Shown: positions 25,625 through 33,488, counted from the stretch's first letter. The stretch is DNA of 40,536 nt from Sphingopyxis sp. 2PD (GCF_005503695.1 NZ_SCMU01000028.1:1-40536); one strand, 5' to 3'. A program made the numbers and translations. The notes: a model not told the origin generated them from the sequence alone.

Positions 25625-26365
25625 TTAACTTGCAGCCAGCGCCACCGCGTCGGCGCCCGCCGGAAAATGCGCCTGCCCCGACTGGTCGTGAACCGCCCGC
25701 CAGACCGCCTCGGCGACATCGGCCTCGGTCGTGATCAACGCCGGGTTCGCCATGGCGGCAAGGATCGGCGCGGCATAGCTGCCATATGGTTCGGGCAGCA
25801 CATCGGCGAGACGGATGTCGGTGTTCTGCGCAAAGGCGGTCGTCGGGCCATAGCCGGGCTCGACCAGCTTTACCGCGATCCCCAGCGGCGCCAGTTCGTG
25901 CGCGAGCGAGCCCGTGAAACCCTGGATGGCGGTCTTGCTGCCCGTATAGGCGGCGGCGAGCGGGAACGGCGCGAGCGTCGCGGACGACGTCACATTGACG
26001 ATGACGCCCGACCCGCGGGCGCGAAATTGCGGAATCACCGCCTGCGTCATCGCGATGGTGCCCAGCGTGTTGGTGGCATAGACATTGTGGATCTTCGCCA
26101 TCGGCGAATGTTCGAGCGCGCCGAACAGGCCGATCCCGGCGTTGTTGACGAGGACGTCGATCGGGCCCGCCAGTTCGAGCGCGAGCGCGATGCTGTCGGG
26201 GTCGGTGACGTCGAGGGCAAGGATGCGCAGGCGCTCGGACGGTGTCAAAGGTGCCGCGGAGGGGTTGCGCATCGTCGCGACCACATTCCAGCCGAGTGCG
26301 TGGAAGTGACGCGCGGTTTCGAGGCCATAGCCCGACGAGCAGCCGGTGATGAGGATGGTTTTCAT
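25625..26365 (-). CDS. Short-chain dehydrogenase/reductase
   Basis: This 246-residue classical SDR has the cofactor loop TGCSSGYGLE (7-16), NNAG (74-77), and the catalytic Ser (127/128), Tyr140 and Lys144 in YTGSK. ALDVTD suggests NADP/NAD binding by the usual fold. The substrate is not predictable. It is convergent with glpD (11 bases apart) and divergent from the AraC-family gene. An inverted repeat in the shared 94-base promoter gap suggests control by that regulator. The ATG at 26365 follows AAAGGAACATAT. Confidence 0.93.
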   Translation of the reverse strand: MKTILITGCSSGYGLETARHFHALGWNVVATMRNPSAAPLTPSERLRILALDVTDPDSIALALELAGPIDVLVNNAGIGLFGALEHSPMAKIHNVYATNTLGTIAMTQAVIPQFRARGSGVIVNVTSSATLAPFPLAAAYTGSKTAIQGFTGSLAHELAPLGIAVKLVEPGYGPTTAFAQNTDIRLADVLPEPYGSYAAPILAAMANPALITTEADVAEAVWRAVHDQSGQAHFPAGADAVALAAS

Positions 26366-26413
26366 ATATGTTCCTTTCGTGGCGTGATGAAGGGAAGCTA
26401 GACGGCGCACGTC

Positions 26414-26457
26414 GGACTATCTATAATCTGCGATCCATTTTTTATTCGAGATAGTCC
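26414..26457. promoter_or_regulatory. Candidate operator between the SDR and AraC-family genes
   Basis: GGACTATCT (26414-26422) and AGATAGTCC (26449-26457) are exact 9-bp inverted arms with a 26-base AT-rich spacer. One arm ends two bases before the regulator's ATG. Centre-to-centre distance is 35 bases, a plausible looped or dimeric AraC-type site for autoregulation and control of the SDR. Confidence 0.55.
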
Positions 26458-26459
26458 AT

Positions 26460-27365
26460 ATGGCCGATCCTTTGTCCGACCTGATCGCGCTGCTGCGCCC
26501 GCGCGCGGTGTTTGCGAAAGCGATCAGCGGCGCCGGTCGCTGGGCGGTGCGCTATGGCGATTTCGGGCATCCGGGGTTCTGCACGGTGATCGAGGGCGCC
26601 TGCCGCCTGTCGGTCGATGGGGCCGATCCGGTGATCATCGAGGCCGGCGATTTTGTGTTCCTGCCCGCGACGCCGGGCTTCACGATGGGAGGATTCGAGT
26701 CCGCCGAGCCGATCGAGATCGATCCGCACGCGGCGGCGGACCTGACCGCCGAGGCACGCCACGGTCAGCAGGAGGGCGCGCCCGATGTGAAGATGATCGG
26801 CGGATATTTCATGTTCGAATCGCCCGATGCCGCATTGCTCTTGTCGCAGCTTCCCGCGCTCATCCACCTCCGCGGCGCCGACCGGCTGGCGACACTGGTA
26901 CGGCTGGTGCGGGAGGAGGCGGGCGAAGAACGTCCCGGATGCGACCTGATCCTGTCGCGGCTGGTCGAGGTGCTGATCGTCGAGGCGCTGCGATCGGTCG
27001 AGGGCGACGATGCGCCGCCGGGGTTGCTGCGCGGTCTCGCCGATCCGCGGCTGGCGGTCGCGATCCGGCAGATTCACGGCGCGCCCGCGCGATCCTGGAC
27101 GGTCGCGGCGCTCGCGAAGGAAGCCGCGCTGTCACGCTCGGCCTTTTTCGAGCGTTTCTCGCGCACTGTCGGCGTACCGCCGATGGAGTATCTGCAGGGC
27201 TGGCGGATGAACCTCGCCAAGGATTTGCTGCGTCGCCGCGTCGGCAAGCTCGACGAGATCGCCGAACGGGTGGGCTATGGGTCGGCAAGCGCATTCAGCA
27301 CGGCCTTTACCCGCCATGTCGGATTGCCGCCCAAGCGCTTTGCAATGACCGCCCCGATGCCCTGA
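26460..27365 (+). CDS. AraC-family transcriptional regulator with cupin-type sensor
   Basis: This 301-residue regulator has an N-terminal cupin-like domain (about residues 20-110, with YGDFGHPGFCTVIEGACRL and EAGDFVFLPATPGF) and a C-terminal AraC double helix-turn-helix (about 205-298) with AALAKEAALSRSAFFERFSR and DEIAERVGYGSASAFSTAFT. It likely binds a small molecule and regulates the divergent SDR. No good RBS precedes the ATG, and the inverted repeat overlaps that leader, so repression of its own expression is plausible. It ends one base before the convergent MOSC gene. Confidence 0.92.
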   Translation: MADPLSDLIALLRPRAVFAKAISGAGRWAVRYGDFGHPGFCTVIEGACRLSVDGADPVIIEAGDFVFLPATPGFTMGGFESAEPIEIDPHAAADLTAEARHGQQEGAPDVKMIGGYFMFESPDAALLLSQLPALIHLRGADRLATLVRLVREEAGEERPGCDLILSRLVEVLIVEALRSVEGDDAPPGLLRGLADPRLAVAIRQIHGAPARSWTVAALAKEAALSRSAFFERFSRTVGVPPMEYLQGWRMNLAKDLLRRRVGKLDEIAERVGYGSASAFSTAFTRHVGLPPKRFAMTAPMP

Positions 27366-27366
27366 A

Positions 27367-28026
27367 CTAGTCGGCGCCGAACTGTGCAGCGAGCTTGGCG
27401 CGGCGGACTTTCCATGTTTCGGCGAGGACCGGCACGTCGCGGAGCGCGCGGAGGTCGGCCGGGCGGTCCTTCGCCTCGCCGCCGATCAGCAGGCCGAACA
27501 GCGATGCGAGCGGCCAGTCGGGCCAGGAGCGCTCGACAAGTTCCAGATCATCACCCGCGCGCACCATTCCGGGTTCGAGCACGCGATAATACCAGCCTGA
27601 GCGCCGCGTCTGGACCACCGCCGCCATAACGCCCTTCGCGCCGAAGCGATGGTCGAGTTTCCAGCATGGCTGGCGCGCCTGCGTTACCTCGACGAGCGCA
27701 CTGCCGAGGCGGAAGCGGTCGCCCAGGAAGACGCTGTTTTCGTCGAGCCCGGTGGTCGAGATATTCTCGCCGAACGCGCCGGGCGCGTCGAGCAAGGGGG
27801 CATCGCCCAGATGGCCGCGCCACCAGTCATAATGGTCGGCGGGATAATGGTGGATCGCCTTGTCGATGCCGCCGTGGACGCTGCGATCGGCCTGCTCGTC
27901 GCCTGCCAGCCCCAGCGGCCCGACCGCGACTGCGTCGGCTACCGGCAGCTTGGCAATCGCGCTCGGTTCGTCGCCGCGAAAGGGGATCGCCTTGCCTGTG
28001 AGTACCGCGAGGATTTCGGTCTTCAT
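27367..28026 (-). CDS. MOSC-domain protein, YiiM-like
   Basis: This 219-residue MOSC protein is probably molybdenum-cofactor dependent. It has GGIDKAIHHYPADHYDWW (52-69), GENI (86-89) and the conserved MOSC Cys121 in ARQPCWKL, thought to bind the cofactor's molybdenum. The YiiM/YuaD subgroup includes enzymes that reduce N-hydroxylated bases such as 6-N-hydroxylaminopurine; that function here is inference. Its ATG overlaps the MarR gene stop by four bases (ATGA), with AGGAGG 4 bases before, so both are co-expressed. fdhD, mobA and a molybdoenzyme gene nearby fit a molybdenum theme. Confidence 0.92.
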   Translation of the reverse strand: MKTEILAVLTGKAIPFRGDEPSAIAKLPVADAVAVGPLGLAGDEQADRSVHGGIDKAIHHYPADHYDWWRGHLGDAPLLDAPGAFGENISTTGLDENSVFLGDRFRLGSALVEVTQARQPCWKLDHRFGAKGVMAAVVQTRRSGWYYRVLEPGMVRAGDDLELVERSWPDWPLASLFGLLIGGEAKDRPADLRALRDVPVLAETWKVRRAKLAAQFGAD

Positions 28027-28571
28027 GCAGCCTCCTGTTCGATACAGACGAGGGCGCTGTCGGCCTCGCTCAGCGCGACGTCGAGCAAGCGGCAGCGGTG
28101 CAGTCCCTGCCCGCACGCGTCCCGCTCGAAATGACGGCAATCGCGGCAGAGGCCGAATGGGCGCCCGCCCGACCGCGCGAGTTCAGCACGCAGCATCTGT
28201 TCGACGAGCCCCGAAAAGCTGTCGCGCTGCGCCGCGGTCAGATGGCCAAGCATCTGTTCTGCAAACGCAGGCGGCGGCCCCGCGACGACACGAGTACCCG
28301 CTTCGGTCAGGTCGAGCCGGACCACGCGCTGGTCGCCGGTATCGGCGCGACGCGCGACGAGCCCCTTTTTCTCGAGCGCCGCGAGCGTCTGCGACACGCT
28401 GCCCTTCGTCTGGCCGAGCCACGCCGTGAGCGCCTTCGGCGTCCGCGAGAAGCGGTTGGCCGATCGCAGGAACAAGAGCGCCTGCCACTGCACGGGCTGT
28501 AACCCGCGGTCATAACCGTCCGCGGCGACGATGCGGCTGAAACGCGTCAGAAGATCGGCGGCCCGGTCCAT
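28023..28571 (-). CDS. MarR-family regulator with C-terminal cysteine cluster
   Basis: This 182-residue protein has a MarR winged helix at about residues 10-125: PKALTAWLGQTKGSVSQTLA is the recognition region, and RRADTGDQRVVRLDLTEAG is the wing. Beyond the usual MarR end, residues 140-182 carry five Cys (142, 145, 153, 160, 176) in a Cx2Cx7Cx6Cx15C pattern with two His, which looks like a metal or Fe-S site. A redox, metal or sulfur sensor is therefore likely (inference). The start at 28571 has no visible RBS. A start at 28598 would place the upstream operator inside the gene, and the first is favoured by homology to the helical start. It is coupled to the MOSC gene. Confidence 0.88.
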   Translation of the reverse strand: MDRAADLLTRFSRIVAADGYDRGLQPVQWQALLFLRSANRFSRTPKALTAWLGQTKGSVSQTLAALEKKGLVARRADTGDQRVVRLDLTEAGTRVVAGPPPAFAEQMLGHLTAAQRDSFSGLVEQMLRAELARSGGRPFGLCRDCRHFERDACGQGLHRCRLLDVALSEADSALVCIEQEAA

Positions 28572-28579
28572 GGAAATTT

Positions 28580-28596
28580 GGTATCGACTAAATACC
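28580..28596. promoter_or_regulatory. Palindromic operator copy 1 (GGTATCGACTAAATACC)
   Basis: This imperfect 17-bp palindrome lies 9-25 bases upstream of the MarR ATG. It shares GTATCGA and ATACC with copy 2, whose centre is 52 bases away, close to five helical turns. It is a candidate autoregulation site. Confidence 0.6.
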
Positions 28597-28632
28597 ATCT
28601 TGGCAAGCCGCGGCGATGGCGTCATTCATATT

Positions 28633-28647
28633 GTATCGAGTCGATAC
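28633..28647. promoter_or_regulatory. Palindromic operator copy 2 (GTATCGAGTCGATAC)
   Basis: Perfect 7-bp arms surround one central base, 19 bases upstream of the thioredoxin-like gene's ATG and before its RBS. It is the better-matched member of the pair, and its placement suits repression of that gene by the MarR protein. Confidence 0.62.
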
Positions 28648-28665
28648 CGATTCGAAGCAAGGAGA

Positions 28666-28914
28666 ATGACCGTGTTGTCCAAAGCCATTTTCTATCACGC
28701 CGGGTGCCCGGTCTGCGTCGATGCCGAGCAGGGTCTGGCCCACGCGCTCGATCCCGCGCGCTTCAACGCGGAGATCGTCAATTTCGCCGACGCGCCGGGC
28801 CGGATCGGCGAGGCCGAAGCGGCGGGGGTCGTGTCGGTGCCCGCGCTGGTCGTCGACGGGCAGGTCTATCACATCAATTTCGGCGCCTCGCTGGACGATG
28901 TGAAGCGGGGCTGA
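28666..28914 (+). CDS. Small thioredoxin-like CxxC protein
   Basis: This 82-residue protein has a glutaredoxin/thioredoxin-type fold: AIFYHAGCPVCVDAEQGL has the redox pair Cys14/Cys17, SVPALVVDG carries the cis-Pro, and VYHINFGASLDDVKRG ends the fold. It is probably a cytoplasmic thiol reductant or carrier. AAGGAG stands one base from the ATG at 28666 but 7 bases from a GTG at 28672, so translation may start at that GTG. It is divergent from the MarR gene with the palindrome pair between them, so it is the probable main target of that regulator. Confidence 0.88.
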   Translation: MTVLSKAIFYHAGCPVCVDAEQGLAHALDPARFNAEIVNFADAPGRIGEAEAAGVVSVPALVVDGQVYHINFGASLDDVKRG

Positions 28915-28971
28915 TCCGCCGCCAGCGACGTCGCCATATCGGCAAGGTTCCCCCTCCCCCTTGTCGATCTC

Positions 28972-29013
28972 AGCCTGTCCCGTCCGAACGGGTCGCCCGG
29001 ACCGGGACAGGCT
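28972..29013. repeat. Hairpin AGCCTGTCCCG / CGGGACAGGCT
   Basis: Exact 11-bp inverted arms with a 20-base centre (itself partly palindromic, CCGAACGGGTCG) lie between the thioredoxin-like gene and fdhD. No T-run follows on the plus strand. It resembles the short intergenic repeats elsewhere rather than a standard terminator. Confidence 0.6.
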
Positions 29014-29035
29014 GAACCCGATCGGCTATCATGGC

Positions 29036-29866
29036 ATGATGAGTCACGATGATCGCGCCGCCAACCCGCACCATATGATCGACATGCCGGTCCGCAAGCT
29101 GGGGCTGGCCGAGCCGGGCGACGCGGCGCTTGTCCGCAACATCGCGGTCGAGGCGCCGGTGTCGATCGAGGTTGGCGGCATCGGTTATGCGGTGATGATG
29201 GCGACCCCCGGCGACCTGGAGGATTATGCGATCGGCTTTGCGCTGAGCGAAGGCCTGGTCGCGGCGCCCGAACAGGTCGAGCGCATCGACGTCCATCCGG
29301 TCGAGGGCGGCTGGGCGCTGCGCCTCTGGGTGCCGCCCGAGCGCAGGGCGATTGCGATCGAGCGCGCGCGCCAGCGGGTGAGCGAGAGCAGCTGTGGGCT
29401 ATGCGGGATCGAGAATATCGCGGAAGTGCTGCGCCCGCTGCCCCTCGTCACCGCGCGGATCGCCACTGACCGTAGCGCGATCGCAGCCGCGTTGGCAGCG
29501 CTCGGCGAGCATCAGCCGCTCGCGCGCGCAACGGGCGCGGTCCATGCCGCCGCCTTCTGCTCGCCGACCGGCGAGATCCGGTTGGTGCGCGAAGACGTCG
29601 GACGGCACAACGCGCTCGACAAGCTGATCGGAGCGCTGGCGCGCGCGGAGATCGACCCGGCGGCGGGCTTCTTCCTGTTGTCGGCGCGGTGCAGTTACGA
29701 GCTCGTCGAAAAGACGGTGCGCGCGGGCTGTCCGATGCTGGTCACCATCTCGGCGCCGACGAGCCTGGCGGCACAGCGCGCCGCGCAGGCGGGGCTGACG
29801 CTGGTCGCGCTGGCGCGCCCCGATGCAGCGCTGGTGGTCAGCGATGCGCGCGGGATGATCGCGTGA
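29036..29866 (+). CDS. fdhD: Formate dehydrogenase accessory sulfurtransferase
   Basis: FdhD passes sulfur from a cysteine desulfurase to the bis-MGD cofactor of formate dehydrogenase-type enzymes, which activates them. The 276-residue protein shows SSCGLCG with the reactive Cys120/Cys123, FCSPTGEIRLVREDVGRHNA (the FdhD signature) and RCSYELVEKTVRAG. The N-terminus is uncertain: ATG codons at 29036, 29039 and 29075 are in frame, none with a clear RBS. Its stop overlaps the mobA GTG by four bases, so both are translated together. Its likely client is the FdhF/YdeP-type enzyme encoded convergently. Confidence 0.95.
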   Translation: MMSHDDRAANPHHMIDMPVRKLGLAEPGDAALVRNIAVEAPVSIEVGGIGYAVMMATPGDLEDYAIGFALSEGLVAAPEQVERIDVHPVEGGWALRLWVPPERRAIAIERARQRVSESSCGLCGIENIAEVLRPLPLVTARIATDRSAIAAALAALGEHQPLARATGAVHAAAFCSPTGEIRLVREDVGRHNALDKLIGALARAEIDPAAGFFLLSARCSYELVEKTVRAGCPMLVTISAPTSLAAQRAAQAGLTLVALARPDAALVVSDARGMIA

Positions 29867-30405
29867 GGACGCTGGGCGCGGTGCTGGCGGGCGGGCGGTC
29901 GCGCCGCTTCGGGTCGGACAAGGCGCTCGCGATGCTGGGCGGACGGACCCTGCTCGACCATGCGACGGCGGCGCTCGGCCGGCATTGCGATGCGGTGGTC
30001 GTTGTCGGGCGTGGCGAGATCGCCGATTGGCCGCGCGCCGACATGGGGCCACTCGGCGGGATTGCGGGGGCGCTGATCCATGCAGCGGAGCGGGGGTTCG
30101 ACCAGTTGCTAACCGTCCCGGTCGATTGCGTGCGCCTGCCGCCCGACCTCCGCGCGCGGCTCAAACCCGCTCCGGCGTTTCTCGACAGACAGCCGGTGAT
30201 CGGGCTGTGGCCGGTCGCGTCGCTGGCCCCGCTACAGGCGATGCTCGAGGACGAAAGCGACCTTGCGGTGCGCGCCTTTGCCCGGCGCATCGGCGCGCGC
30301 GCGGTCGCGATCGATTTGGCGCCGCCCAACATCAACAGCACCGACGATCTGGCGCGGCTCGCGGGCGAAGCGGGCTGGAGTACGCGGGAGCATCCATTAC
30401 CGTAG
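29863..30405 (+). CDS. mobA: Molybdenum cofactor guanylyltransferase
   Basis: MobA joins GMP from GTP to molybdopterin, giving MGD for bis-MGD enzymes. The 180-residue protein starts VRTLGAVLAGGRSRRFGSDK, which contains the nucleotide-binding LAGGxSxRxGxDK motif, followed by DMGPLGGIAGAL and TVPVDCVRLP (metal-binding Asp). The GTG start overlaps the fdhD stop (GTGA). The last sense codon and the TAG stop lie inside the palindromic repeat at 30400-30466, so the exact C-terminus was set by that repeat. It supplies cofactor to the molybdoenzyme next door. Confidence 0.94.
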   Translation: MRTLGAVLAGGRSRRFGSDKALAMLGGRTLLDHATAALGRHCDAVVVVGRGEIADWPRADMGPLGGIAGALIHAAERGFDQLLTVPVDCVRLPPDLRARLKPAPAFLDRQPVIGLWPVASLAPLQAMLEDESDLAVRAFARRIGARAVAIDLAPPNINSTDDLARLAGEAGWSTREHPLP

Positions 30406-30466
30406 CCCTGAGCCTGTCGAATGGCGCTTCACCGATAAGCACCCTTCGACAGGCTCAGGGCTACGG
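30400..30466. repeat. Intergenic palindromic repeat, GCCCTGAGCCTGTCGAAG family
   Basis: A 67-bp palindrome between CCGTAG and CTACGG. It overlaps the end of mobA and separates it from the convergent molybdoenzyme gene. It shares the arms of the 7993-8059 and 33554-33618 copies. Confidence 0.88.
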
Positions 30467-30514
30467 TTCAACATCGCATATCCGTATCCCGATGTGCCCC
30501 GAAAAGCACCGGCG

Positions 30515-32794
30515 CTAAACCACCGTCGCCATCGCCACAACGCGCACCGGGATCGCCTTGGCCGCCGGGCAACCGCTCGTCTTGTCATAAAAGCCGAGCG
30601 GGAGCAGCGGGTTGAGCTCGGGGTAATAGCCCGCGACCGACCCCCGCGACATCGGATAGTCGATGATCGTCAGCCCCTCGACCCGGCGTCGGGCGCCGTC
30701 GTCGCTGAAGGTTTCGAGCGCGACCTTCGCGCCCGCCTCCAGCCCGCGATCGGCGATGTCGTCGGCGTTCATGAACAGCACCATCCGGTCGTTATAAACT
30801 CCGCGATAGCGGTCGTTGTAGCTATAGATCGTCGTGTTGAACTGATCGTGCGAGCGCACGGTGGCGAGCCGCAGCATCGCCGGATCATCCACCGGCGCGT
30901 TGACCGCCAGCCCGGGCAGGATGAGGAAATTCGCCTTGCCGTTGGGGGTCGCCCACGCGCGGCGGCGCGGCGGGATATCGAGGTGGAAGCCTTGCGGCGC
31001 CTCGATGCGCTCGGCAAAGCCTTCGTAAAGCGCGGGATAGACCGCCGCGATCTTGTCGCGGATCAAACCGTAATCGTCGATATAGGCCGCCCAATCGACC
31101 TTGCTGTCAGGCAAGGTCGCCATCGCCATGCGGCAGACGATCTCGGTTTCGGGCAGCAGATGCTCGCTCGCCGGGTCGAGGACGCCGCGCGAGGCGGTGA
31201 CGTTCGACATCGAATCCTCGATAGTGACAAACTGTTCGCCCGCCGCGGTCTCGATCCGTTCGGAGCGCGCGATGACGGGCAGGATCAGCGCGTCCTTGCC
31301 ATGCACCAGATGACCGCGGTTGAGCTTGGTCGCGATCCCGACGGTCAGGTCGAGCTGGCGCATCGCATCATAGGCGCGGTCGGTGTCGGGGACCGCGCGC
31401 ACGAAATTGCCGCCGAGGCCGATGAACACCCTGGCGCTGCCGTCGAGCATCGCTTCGATCGATTCGACGCTGTGATGGCCATGCGCGCGCGGCGGTTCGA
31501 ACCCGAACACCTCGCGCACCTTGTCGAGATAGGCAGCGCCCGGTTTCTCATCGATGCCGACGGTGCGGTCGCCCTGCACATTGGAATGGCCGCGGATCGG
31601 CGAAATCCCGGCGCCGGGCTTGCCGAAATTGCCCTTGAGCAACAGCAGATTGGCGATCTGCTGGACCAGCTGCGATCCCTGTTGATGCTGGGTCACCCCC
31701 ATGCCGTAACAGATGATCGTCGCGTTCGAGCGCATGTAGATTTCGGCGCAGCGGCGAATCTGCGCCGCGTCCAGCCCCGATGCGGCAGTGATTTCGTCCC
31801 AGTCCTGCGCTGCGACGTCGGCCTGAAGCGCCGCAAAACCGTCGGTGTGTCCGGCGATGAAGTCGTGATCGAAAACGGCCTCGCCCGCCGCCTCGCGCTC
31901 GAACATCACCTTCATCATGCCCTTGAGCAGCGCGAGGTCGCCGCCGATCCGGATATGAACGAACTCGCTGGTGACCGCGGTCGACCCCAGCGTCGCCATC
32001 TGGACGATGTCCTGCGGTTCGGTGAATTGGATCAGCGCGCGTTCGGGCATCGGGTTGACCGCGACGATCGGCACCCCGCGTTTGCGCGCCTCGACGAGCG
32101 GGGTCATCATCCGCGGCGCGTTGGTCCCGGCGTTGTGGCCGATCAGGAAAATCGCTTGCGCATGTTCGAAATCGTCGAGGACCACCGTGCCCTTGCCGAT
32201 GCCGATCGCGGGCGGCAGGCCGCGGCTGGTCGGTTCGTGGCACATGTTCGAACAATCGGGAAAATTGTTCGTCCCAAATTCGCGCACAAAGATCGAATAG
32301 AGGAACGCCGTCTCGTTCGCGGTGCGGCCCGAGGTGTAGAATTCGGCCTGATGCGGGCTGTCGAGGGCGCGCAGATGGCGACCGATGAGCGCAAAGGCAT
32401 CGTCCCAGCCGACCGGCACATAATGATCGGTCGCCGCATCATAACGCATCGGTTCGGTCAGCCGCCCCTGCATCTCCAGCCAATAGTCCGATTGCTGCAT
32501 CAGATCGGATACGCTGTGCTGGGCAAAAAAGTCGCGCGTCACGCGAAACTTGGTCGCTTCATGCGCGAGCGCCTTGGCGCCATTTTCGCAGAATTCCAGC
32601 TTCTTGGTGCAGGTCGCATCGGGAAAGGCGCAGCTGGGGCATTTGAACCCGCCGGGCTGGTTCATCGCCAGCAGCGCGCGCGATCCCTTGCCGACAACGC
32701 TCTGCTCCATCAGCACTTTCGCCGTCGCAGCGGCGGCGCCCCAACCGCCTGCGGGGCTGGTATAGGTGCGGTAACGGGGTTTCCGGTCGGTCAT
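30515..32794 (-). CDS. FdhF/YdeP-family molybdopterin oxidoreductase
   Basis: This 759-residue cytoplasmic bis-MGD enzyme belongs to the FdhF/YdeP family (formate dehydrogenase-alpha-like, physiological role often unknown). Residues 49-69 hold four Cys in an unusual Cx2Cx6Cx6C pattern (52, 55, 62, 69) for the N-terminal Fe-S site. CSNMCHEPTS (181-190) is the molybdenum-ligand region, with Cys185 where formate dehydrogenase H has selenocysteine. NLLLLKGNFGKPGAGISP and HSNVQGDRTVG are typical family blocks. It has no signal peptide or twin-Arg motif. There are no companion FDH subunits in the window. The start at 32794 has no clear RBS. It is served by the nearby fdhD and mobA. Confidence 0.93.
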   Translation of the reverse strand: MTDRKPRYRTYTSPAGGWGAAAATAKVLMEQSVVGKGSRALLAMNQPGGFKCPSCAFPDATCTKKLEFCENGAKALAHEATKFRVTRDFFAQHSVSDLMQQSDYWLEMQGRLTEPMRYDAATDHYVPVGWDDAFALIGRHLRALDSPHQAEFYTSGRTANETAFLYSIFVREFGTNNFPDCSNMCHEPTSRGLPPAIGIGKGTVVLDDFEHAQAIFLIGHNAGTNAPRMMTPLVEARKRGVPIVAVNPMPERALIQFTEPQDIVQMATLGSTAVTSEFVHIRIGGDLALLKGMMKVMFEREAAGEAVFDHDFIAGHTDGFAALQADVAAQDWDEITAASGLDAAQIRRCAEIYMRSNATIICYGMGVTQHQQGSQLVQQIANLLLLKGNFGKPGAGISPIRGHSNVQGDRTVGIDEKPGAAYLDKVREVFGFEPPRAHGHHSVESIEAMLDGSARVFIGLGGNFVRAVPDTDRAYDAMRQLDLTVGIATKLNRGHLVHGKDALILPVIARSERIETAAGEQFVTIEDSMSNVTASRGVLDPASEHLLPETEIVCRMAMATLPDSKVDWAAYIDDYGLIRDKIAAVYPALYEGFAERIEAPQGFHLDIPPRRRAWATPNGKANFLILPGLAVNAPVDDPAMLRLATVRSHDQFNTTIYSYNDRYRGVYNDRMVLFMNADDIADRGLEAGAKVALETFSDDGARRRVEGLTIIDYPMSRGSVAGYYPELNPLLPLGFYDKTSGCPAAKAIPVRVVAMATVV

Positions 32795-33016
32795 GTCGCG
32801 CAGATTAGCGCAGTGCCGCCCGCTTTCCTATCGCTCGCCGACATTCAGCGTAAAACAGGCGCCGCGTCCGTCCCGACCCGCACCGCTGCACAGGCCGATG
32901 GCCGCAGCCGCGATCGCCGAGGCGCGGACGAAGCTCGCGACCGCAAGCTGACCGGCGCAACATTGGGGGGCCGTGGTGCGTTGGTGGACCATCAACACCC
33001 CAAAAGGAGCCCCCCA

Positions 33017-33481
33017 ATGAGCGACGATATCAAGCAGCAGTTCTGGAAGGCGCTGGCCGCAAGCCCCTATGTGATGGTCGGCCGGGCCGGCGAGCGGGCG
33101 CATCATATTCCGATGAATGCGCAGCTCGACAAGGACGCCGACAGCGCCTTCTGGTTCTTTACCTCGACCGACAACCGGCTGGCCGGCGGCGGCCCCGCGA
33201 TGGCGCAGTTCGCATCGAAGGGGCATGACCTGTTCGCCTGCATTTCGGGCACGCTGGTCCGCGAAAACGACCGCGCGGTGCTCGACAAGCTGTGGAGCAA
33301 CGGCGTCGCCGCCTGGTACGAGGGCGGCAAGGACGATCCGAAGCTGCTCCTGCTCCGCTTTGACTTGGGCGATGCCGAAATCTGGACCGCCGATCCCGGA
33401 ATCAAGGGCATCTTCAAGCTGATGACCGGCATGACGATGAAAGAAGGCGAGCTCGGCCAGCACGCCGAGGTGGCGCTGTAA
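33017..33481 (+). CDS. General stress protein 26-like PPOX-fold protein
   Basis: This 154-residue protein has the split-barrel fold of the pyridoxamine-phosphate oxidase superfamily, general stress protein 26 type. It has SPYVMVGRAGERAHHIPMNA (16-35), FWFFTSTDNRLA, FACISGTLVRENDRAVLDKL and VAAWYEGGKDDPKLLLLRFD. Such proteins bind flavin or similar cofactors and are linked to stress responses; activity here is not predictable. A good RBS (AAAGGAG) precedes the ATG. It diverges from the molybdoenzyme gene with 222 bases between them, in which I see no further gene. Confidence 0.9.
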   Translation: MSDDIKQQFWKALAASPYVMVGRAGERAHHIPMNAQLDKDADSAFWFFTSTDNRLAGGGPAMAQFASKGHDLFACISGTLVRENDRAVLDKLWSNGVAAWYEGGKDDPKLLLLRFDLGDAEIWTADPGIKGIFKLMTGMTMKEGELGQHAEVAL

Positions 33482-33488
33482 CCTTCCA

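Noticed and set aside
30263..33016. Very long plus-strand open frame opposite the molybdoenzyme gene
   Set aside because: It is Arg/His-rich antisense translation. Only its last part, from 33017, is a real gene (PPOX-fold protein) with its own RBS.
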